NCBI RefSeq assembly: GCF_003597395.2
Contig: NC_133770.1
Location: 82,036,170 to 82,100,169 of the forward strand
Length of the DNA stretch: 64,000 nucleotides
Reading direction: 5' to 3'
DNA from: Chelonoidis abingdonii
Taxonomy: Eukaryota; Chordata; Testudines; Testudinidae
The notes beneath the pieces are model-generated. The model was not told the DNA's origin. It made no database searches and saw nothing but the letters and a program-made list of their open reading frames with translations. The position numbers were made by a program, and so were the translations under genes. Positions within the stretch are counted from its first letter, which is position 1, and each line of letters opens with the position of its first letter. Of this stretch, positions 57,393 through 64,000 are shown one piece after another.

Positions 57393-57668
57393 TCAGTGTT
57401 GCTCTTTTAAGACTTCTGAAAGCATGATCCACACCTCATCCCTCTCAGATTTTGGAAGGCATTTCAGATTCTTAAACCTTGGGTGGAGGGCTGCAGCTAT
57501 CTTTAGAAATTTCACATTGGTATCTTCTTTGCATTTTGTCAAATTTGCAGCGGAAGTGTTCTTAAAATGAACAACATTTGCTGGGTCATCATCCAAGAGT
57601 GCTATAACATGAAATATATGGCAGAATGTGAGTAAAACAGAACAGGAAACATACACTTCTCCTCCCAA
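57393..57668 (-). pseudogene. hAT (ZBED-like) transposase fragment
   Basis: The minus-strand frame holds VKFLKIAAALHPRFKNLKCL and PKSERDEVWIMLSEVLKE. This corresponds to the 'A-LDPRFK-L--L---ER--VW--L' block common to hAT transposases of the Ac/ZBED group, located between the insertion domain and the C-terminal dimerisation region. The first 30-40 codons of the frame do not look transposase-like. Only this short block survives, with no catalytic core or hATC region, so it is a deletion derivative mobilised in trans, now fixed. Confidence 0.75.
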
Positions 57669-58073
57669 GGAGTTCAGTCACAAATTTAATTAATACATTT
57701 TTTTAACGAACATTATCAGCATGGAAGCATGTCCTCTAGAATGATGGCTGGCCTAAGCATGAAGAGGCATATGAATCTTTAATACATGAGCCATGTAAAT
57801 ATCTTGCAACACCAGCTACAACAGTGCCATGCAAATGCCTGTGACATTGTAATTAAGAAGTGGGCAGCATTATCTCCCTTAAGTGTAAACAAACTTGTTT
57901 CTCTTAGTGATTGGCTGAACAAGAAGTAGGACTGAGTAGACTTGTAGGCGGTGATGTTTTACATTGTTTTGTTTTTGAGTGCAGTTATATAAAAAAAAAC
58001 AACATTTGTAAGTTGTACTTTCATGATCAAGAGATTGCACGACAGTACTTATATGATATACATATATGATATA

Positions 58074-58182
58074 CATATCCCTGTATAAAAATTTCCCTTT
58101 CCTGGTGGAGACGGCTGTTTTTTCCCTCCTATGAGACAACAACTGAATCCCTCTCCAAGGAAGGTGCAGCGTGTGTCTGTGG
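58074..58182 (+). repeat. 109-bp inverted duplicate, copy inside hAT
   Basis: Its reverse complement matches 58,697-58,805 over 109 bp with one mismatch that I can see and no indel. It lies where other members of this hAT family would have AT-rich internal sequence. Confidence 0.9.
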
Positions 58183-58696
58183 AAATATTTGTAATAAAAA
58201 TGATATAAAGTGAGCACTGTACACTTTGTATTTTATGTTGTAATTGAAATATTTTTAAATGTAGAAAAAATCAAAGAAATGTAATAAATTTCAACTGGTA
58301 TTCTATTGTTTAACAGTGTGATTAGTAGCGATTAATTTTTTTGAGTTAATCATGTGAGTTAACTGCAATTAAATCAACAGTCCTAGTACCAATACATCTC
58401 TCAGTTAGGCAAAGTTTGGATGCCTCAGCTCTATAATGTTTCAGATCATTGTAATGGCAAGTGTTTTAGAAGATGGAAAAACTATTTGAACTTTTCCCTC
58501 TTTCTCCACAAAGAGACTGGCAAGCTAGTGAAATTCAGGAATATATAAACACATCCCAATGCATCTTCTTTGAAAATCTCATACCAGACTCCTCACAAAA
58601 CTTACATAAACAGCTATTAATATCTGCCAAGCAAAATCATATGCTAAGCCTTATTGATAATACTAGGTATTCAGCCTGCTAAGACTGAAAGAGCAA

Positions 58697-58805
58697 CCAC
58701 AGACACACGCTGCACCTTCCTTGGAGAGGGATTCAGTTGTTGTCTCATAGGAGGGAAAAAACAACCGTCTCCACCAGGAAAGGGAAATTTTTATACAGGG
58801 ATATG
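58697..58805 (-). repeat. 109-bp inverted duplicate, copy in flank
   Basis: It lies 312 bp beyond the hAT right end in ordinary intron sequence. It starts CCACAGACACACGCTG and ends ATACAGGGATATG. This is probably the donor copy, since it sits in single-copy-looking DNA. Confidence 0.9.
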
Positions 58806-58809
58806 AAAT

Positions 58810-60610
58810 TACAAGGCCAACTTTTAAAAATGTTACTTTATTATATTTTTGCATTCAAAACTATTCAATGGACACAAGGACAATATCCAGCTGTGGCCTT
58901 TGGGCCCAGCGAAGCTCATGGTTTTGGGCCCACCATCCTTTGATCTGAGGGAAAACTAACCACATGAATGAGCATCTTAACCTTCATATTGGGGGTGAGG
59001 GGAGTTTCTAGCTCTTTGCCTGAAAAAGGAGCACAAGAAGCATAATGAAATATAAACATATCACAAGGGTAGAAAAGGACAAACAATGGGGCTCTGCTTC
59101 TGTAGAGAGAGGCTGGGGACCTACAGATGACACACACATGCTGTACTCGTTATGTACAATTAATCAGTTAAGCGAGGAGTCTACTCCAAAGAAGCATCTT
59201 GCTAGTCCTCTTTGAAATCCTTACGGGATTAAATCCATGGACGTTAGGTGCCTAAATGCCTTTGAGAATCTGGGCCTACGTGACTTAAGAGCCTAAGTGC
59301 CATTTTCTAACATGACTTGGGCAGTTAGGTGCTTTCAATGGGAGCTACACTTCTACATCACATAGCGTCTTTGGAAAATTTTACTCTTTTTCTTATTTAT
59401 ACTGCAGTAGCAACCAAAGGGCTCAATCAGGCTCTGGGCCCAAAGCACTAGGCACCTGTGTACAAGCATTTAGGAAGACCCAGTCCCTGCCTTAAAGTAT
59501 TTATAAAGAAACAGGAGGAGAGTGGGGTAAAGGGACAGAACAGGGAATAAAGTGATCTGGGTGATGGCAGCCACAGCACATTAGCATCATGTCATTATTC
59601 TTTTAAACATATTAGTGTAATACATCTGTCCTATTTATATTACAAAATCTTGGTTTTAGTGTGTTGGGGGGGTATTGTGGGTTGAAGTGGTGGAAGAAGG
59701 GAAGGCTGGAACAAGAGAGGGGAATGGATAACAGGAGAGAGAAAATGAGGAGGTAAGCAGGAGAACAGGATAGAAGAGAGAGGAGGAACAGAAGCCTAAT
59801 GGGCATGGAGTGCTAGTCCACCCAGAAGAAGGAGTGCACCAGGAGGAGAGGGGCTGGATGAAGGAAGACAAACAAGTAATCACAGTACAGTAAATGATGA
59901 GAAAACAATCCAGAGTCCAAAGTTTGTTTATTCATTCAGCCCATGCTATTCATCTGTCAGGGATTTTAGGGTGCAGTGGGTCGATCTCTAAGTCTTACAT
60001 AAGACTGAAGGTCATGAGCATATCAGCTTTTACACAGAAAATGTCCTACTTGCATTTAGTCTTTCATAATGAAAGTACCATAAACTGTCAGAGGACTGGA
60101 ATGTGCAGAAGGATGTTGCTGGTACATCTAACCAGAGAAGAGTAACAGTCATTTGTATTTACGGCATATGATTCAGTTGTAAATAAATGCTTCGGGCCGG
60201 GACTACGTTCCCAGGATTTTTTTTTATCTTGTATATTTTAACTAGTGCAAAGGATCTTGTACACTCATGGTGGTATCTAAATAATCCAATAGTTTGAAAC
60301 AGCAGACCTGGGGGAAGGTGATAATGTATTTAATCAAAATCTAACAAGTATTAAAATGTGTGTATATATGGCTTAAGAAATACAAATGATTCTACTCTAA
60401 AAATAATGTGGCTGCATTAAATTCTTTTACATCAGGAATCAATGGCCAGACAAAAAGATAGGTGTTTAGAACTACCAACAGAAATGCTTCATGACCTGTA
60501 TTCAGGAACTAAAATGGCATAGTAGAAACAGGTGTGTTTGAGGAAATGAGACAAGGATGTAGAACACCAAAAAATGATGAGTGATGCGTTTTGTGGGGAT
60601 TTTATTATTT
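58810..60610. other. Intron, no exon seen
   Basis: It holds an old fold-back repeat at about 59,228-59,390 (TTAGGTGCCTAAATGCCTTT... and CAGTTAGGTGCTTTCAATGG). Purine-rich stretches at 59,690-59,860 make spurious minus-strand ORFs. Confidence 0.4.
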
Positions 60611-60614
60611 GATT

Positions 60615-61045
60615 TTTTTGCTAGATAGAGACTAAAGAAGCTCAATTTAGTTCATCCAAGAGAAAGTTAACAGGTGACTTGATCATACTCTATAGGTATA
60701 TTGGGAAGAGATTTCTGGTAATCTGATCTAGCAAAAAAGGCATAATAAGATCCAATGGTTGGAAACTGAAATTAGACTAATTCAGACTAGAAATAAGGAG
60801 CAAGTTTGTCATAGTGAGGGGAACTTATTTCCAATGGCTAATTATCTAGGGATGTGGTCGATTTCAGCCACATGAAGCCTTTAAATCAAGACTGGATATC
60901 TTTTTAAAAGATACACTGCAGCTAAACAAGAATCTATGGGCTTGATGTACAAATTACTCTGTGATATAGTATGGTCTGTGTTACACAGGTGGTCAGACTA
61001 GACGATCACAATGGTCTTTTCTGGCCTTAGACTCTATTGCCTTTT
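60615..61045 (+). mobile_element. CR1 3' fragment, degenerate
   Basis: CAATTTAGTTCATCCAAGAG, GTGACTTGATCATACTCTAT and CAGACTAGACGATCACAATG with TCTTTTCTGGCCTTAGACTC follow the CR1 3' region in order on the plus strand. No frame is left. Confidence 0.75.
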
Positions 61046-61245
61046 ATTTCTTCAGTTTAAGAGTGGCTTACTTTGGTTTATTTCAAACCAATTCCCAATA
61101 GACTTAAGCTAAACTTAAATAAACCTGATTTAAACAGAAACACGCGTGTCCAAACTGGGGTTTGCATCAGTTTAACTAATTTGGTTTGAAACCACTCTTT
61201 TAGTTAAACAGCTGGAACTTTCTTGTGCAGACAAGGCTTTAAGCT
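61046..61245. mobile_element. Harbinger-like MITE remnant
   Basis: It contains inverted GGTTTATTTCAAACC / GGTTTGAAACCACTC blocks and ends CTTGTGCAGACAAGGCTTTA, near the family terminus. The left terminus is not clear. Confidence 0.45.
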
Positions 61246-62690
61246 ACATTGAGGGAAGGAAACTCTCTCTCAAGGGTTGGATGTTGTTCTAGAAAGTGAA
61301 TTTTTATATGTTTACCATAATTAGAGTAGCTGCACAGATGGATCGAATTTCCAGTCCCTTCTAAGAAAAGTGTGCTTTGGCTCTATTCACCTCTGCTCTC
61401 TAGATGGATTTTTTTAAACTAAGTTCTTTCACAGTTGCCACTGAAGTTGGCAGTTGGTCTTCTACGGTTGCAACACAGAGTAAATGAGGCCCAGTATTTC
61501 ACAGGCACACTCCTGGCCACTTGCCTTTTGTATTAAACTCTTAGGCTTTAGTTTAGTCCTCATGATCAGCTGGTCAAAATATCATCAAAAAAAAAGTTAG
61601 AAAAAAAATTGTCTAAAATGTTTCATTTTTCAGCAACTATTAAAAAACATGACCAGCTTCATTTACTGACATGATCTAAGCAGACATAGTGAAAGCACTT
61701 GCCTTTGCCAATAAACCTCTACTCTTCTCTATGACACTCCAGTTATTCCGCTCCTAGGCCACTCCAGAGGAGAGGCTGACAATATGCTCTATTATGTGGT
61801 AGTTTAGCAAGACAAAATGTCCAGTCGGGACTATGCTGAGACCATCAAATTCTCTTCACTTTGACAAAAGCCACATTTTAACATAGGTCTCTGGCAGCAG
61901 ATGGCTAGTACAGTAAGATGACGTATCTTAGCCTTATACATCTCAGCACTATATAAGGACTGATAAGCAGAAAATGTTAAGAACAAAATATAACAAAACA
62001 AAAAACAAACAAAAAAGTCAAACTATTACTATTCTACTCACTTGCTGAGACACTATCCTGAGCTATCTCAAATATCAGATGATCTCAAGGCTAAAATCTG
62101 AACTTACAGTTTAGTGTTTCAAACTATTTCACTCTGCCACCCCACACTATTTGCTTTATACAGATCCTTGAAAACTTCCCAAATTCCAGTGCCAGGAAAT
62201 GACTCTGCCACCAAGTCCTACATAGCTTTGTAGCACATGGGACCCCAGTAATGAGTGAGTGCTAAGAGAATGTGGAATCGGTCAACACTATGCTCAGCTG
62301 ATGCAGCAACTCATGATGTCAGATGCCATCAGGTGATCAAGGGACAACTACATAGAACATATCACTGGATATTGGCTATACCAGGAGAGATGAGCTGGAG
62401 TGCTGATGAGAAGCGCAATCAGGAAAGTAACAAATACTTTCCTCATGGACTGTATTTTCTAAATGGACAACCTATCCAATTCTCAATTACTGAGGGACAA
62501 TCTCCACTCTTTGATATATTTTGCTTTCCACAACCAAATCTCTGTACAACTTTTCATGAGCAATGTACCCGAGTATTCAGATTCTAATATCCAACCTGTA
62601 TTGTTAAATCTATTCACCTAAATTTGGGTTGCTGCTGATTATGTACTCTATGTATCATATGACTTTTAAAAACTAACGTTATATTTGTGG

Positions 62691-62814
62691 TTTCAGAGTA
62701 GCAGCTGTGTTAGTCTGTATCTGCAAAAAGAACAGGAGTACTTGTGGCACCTTAGAGACTAACAAATTTATTTCAGCATGAGCTTTCGTGAGCTACAGCT
62801 GTGGGTCATCTAAG
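62691..62814 (-). mobile_element. Penelope-like 3' end with decayed hammerhead
   Basis: On the minus strand it reads GTAGCTCACGAAAGCTCATGC, split here as GTAGCTCAC, GAAAGCTC, ATGC, then AATAAATTTGTTAGTCTC, AAGGTGCCACAAGTACTCCT and GACTAACACAGCTGCTACTC. The right half of the ribozyme (GAAAGCTC, ATGC) is intact. The left half has lost the CUGA core and stem II pairing, so no activity is expected. Confidence 0.68.
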
Positions 62815-63208
62815 CGCTATACCCAGATGTACAGACATTCTTTTCCCAACCTATGTATTATATATATATTTTTTAACATTAGCTTTTAATAAAATTTTTA
62901 ATTCCATTCTTCACATTCAGCGCTTGATCAACTATATACAATTCATCATCAAGGTAGGGTGCCAGTTCCACTGGCTGGGACATCAATTTGCTTCTCACCA
63001 CAGCAGGGAATCTCAATTTGTCAAACGAGAAGCTAGAAATAAAAAGGCATCTGATTTACAAGAATAGGCTCCCCGTACTCACTGTTAGCTTGTTTGAGCT
63101 ACTTGACTGGACAAATAAGTCACTGTGAAAAATCTGTCTTGTCCTCAATGGCACATTTTATTAAAATCACAAATATAGTAAATATATAGAAGTAAAACAT
63201 GCACCTAC

Positions 63209-63331
63209 AGGCCTGAAAGATTTGAAGACTTTTTCCAGTATTTCATGGAGTGTCTTTTTACCACAGGAAGAGATGTAGTCCTGTGCCAACTGCAGGAAAG
63301 GTAAGCAGTCCTCACTTTCACTCCACACATG
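63209..63331 (-). CDS. Penultimate coding exon of the same gene (possibly USP34)
   Basis: On the minus strand, the acceptor ...TTGCTATTGTCTTTTAG precedes HVWSESEDCLPFLQLAQDY, then ISSCGKKTLHEILEKVFKSF and RP, with donor CCT|GTAGGT. The exon is exactly 123 bp (41 codons, phase 0 to 0), and the frame has no stop. The peptide is amphipathic-helical (LPFLQLAQDY; LHEILEKVFKSF), consistent with a helical-repeat domain near the C-terminus of a large protein. The intron to the last exon is about 7.0 kb and contains a hAT element, a CR1 fragment and a Penelope-like fragment. Upstream exons would lie to the right; I did not find a convincing one in 63,332-64,000. Gene identity is tentative, as for the last exon. 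Confidence 0.75.
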
Positions 63332-64000
63332 CTAAAAGACAATAGCAAAGAAAGAAAGAATAGGAGTTAATAGGAATTCATGGGATGTACCAAGGTGTAC
63401 TAGACCTGCAATTTAAATTTGTACTAGGGATGCAGAGATTGCTTTACTTCAGGAACTGGGTATGGTCCCACATTTTTAAAGCAGCCTCCAGAGATCCAAC
63501 TTGGTTGCATTAGCACAATATACCAGGAGATAGAGAAAAGGATGAAGGCTTGGAAATAAATTAGAAAATGCACTGTTCACGATTGAACCAGGGTGGGGAA
63601 TCAGAATGTCCCAAATACATGTCCCATATATCATTTTACAAGTAAAGTTGCTTTCATTTAACATCAGCCCTCCAAACTCAGCTTGGGATCTGAAAGTCAA
63701 GATGAAGTTTTTCCTTCTCATGCATCATCCACAGTAACAATGCCCACAGCAACACATGAGCAATCGCATTCTTTTTCAGGTTGTTTGACCCTGTAATTTG
63801 CTAAACAACTCTCCTGATGATGCACAAGAAGAAACAGAATCCTGAGTATGTCCATGGGGTACTCTGACCTGCCCCATAGCCTAGTTCTATGAAACTCCAG
63901 GCCTTCAACCTTTCCTGTAACCCCTGCATATTCTGCCAACACAATGTTGTTTGAAAAAGAATGCATTCACGTGCTACGAAAGCCTTCAAACAGGGACATG

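Larger units (their letters stand above)
56905..58385. mobile_element. hAT element (1,481 bp), perfect TSD, intronic
   Basis: It begins TAGGGCTGTCAAGTGATTAA and ends AATTAAATCAACAGTCCTA (TIR TAGGGCTGTYRA, right end diverged). The duplication GTACCAAT is at 56,897-56,904 and 58,386-58,393 (8 of 8). It is AT-rich and sits in the last intron of the host gene. It keeps a transposase fragment at about 57,393-57,668 and has acquired a foreign 109-bp segment at 58,074-58,182. Confidence 0.93.

Noticed and set aside
59656..59883. Purine-rich tract as a coding region
   Set aside because: GA-rich low-complexity DNA explains the S/P/L-rich minus-strand frames.
62255..62587. 110-codon plus-strand ORF
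   Set aside because: No recognisable domain, antisense within the intron of the minus-strand gene, AT-rich background length.
63476..63966. Two minus-strand ORFs as further upstream exons of the same gene
   Set aside because: They are in the right place, but I could not find an acceptor/donor pair with compatible phase, and the peptides look random.
1..64000. CRISPR arrays, operons, prokaryotic promoters
   Set aside because: No regularly spaced identical repeats and no operon-like gene packing. The sequence is vertebrate in character.

Overview
The window is most likely nuclear DNA of a cryptodiran (hidden-neck) turtle. Support comes from a tRNA-derived SINE of the turtle Cry I (Pol III/SINE) type at about 19,991-20,165, several CR1 LINE copies, 5'-GGCTTGTCTACAC-type Harbinger-like MITEs, and many hAT and Penelope-like copies. 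The GC content is moderate, intergenic spacing is long, and there are no prokaryotic features. Species is not determined.

Host coding sequence is sparse. I can support only the last two coding exons of one gene, on the minus strand: 63,209-63,331 (41 codons, phase 0) and 56,065-56,175 (36 codons plus stop). They splice in frame across an intron of about 7.0 kb and give a very acidic C-terminus ending DHQQMGVSQQ. I tentatively recall this tail from the giant ubiquitin protease USP34, which is unverified. The 3' UTR should lie to the left, with candidate poly(A) signals near 55,664, 55,223 and 54,061. Everything left of about 54 kb looks intergenic, or intronic to an unseen gene, and is dominated by transposable elements. 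Long ORFs elsewhere are either GC-rich transposon sequence or transposase/RT relics.

Layout: 1-4.1 kb holds three CR1 fragments, one split by a 925-bp hAT element. 4.2-7.1 kb holds a hAT MITE (with a 51-N assembly gap) and nested terminal-inverted-repeat MITEs. 12.6-14.7 kb is a 2.1-kb Harbinger-derived non-autonomous element with Myb/SANT-type remnants. 17.5-18.8 kb has two short GC-rich hAT MITEs with perfect 8-bp target duplications. 20.0 kb has the Cry I-like SINE. 26.7-27.9 kb is a 1.2-kb Harbinger-like element. 31.0-31.4 kb is a CR1 3' end next to a palindrome-rich MITE. 33.0-34.1 kb is a solo LTR. 34.1-37.0 kb is an old interspersed repeat broken by two hAT elements, one carrying a degenerate transposase gene. 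40.0-40.8 kb is a Penelope-like insertion with head-to-head inverted halves and an apparently intact hammerhead ribozyme core. 44.3-46.7 kb is CR1, then a solo LTR, then a hAT MITE. 47.6 kb is a Charlie-type hAT MITE. 56.9-58.4 kb is an intronic hAT element that contains a 109-bp segment nearly identical (inverted) to flanking DNA at 58.7 kb.

The most interesting signals are the hammerhead ribozyme motifs in two repeat families, the young 109-bp inverted duplication straddling a hAT boundary, and the Harbinger element whose SANT-domain pieces lie in opposite orientations.
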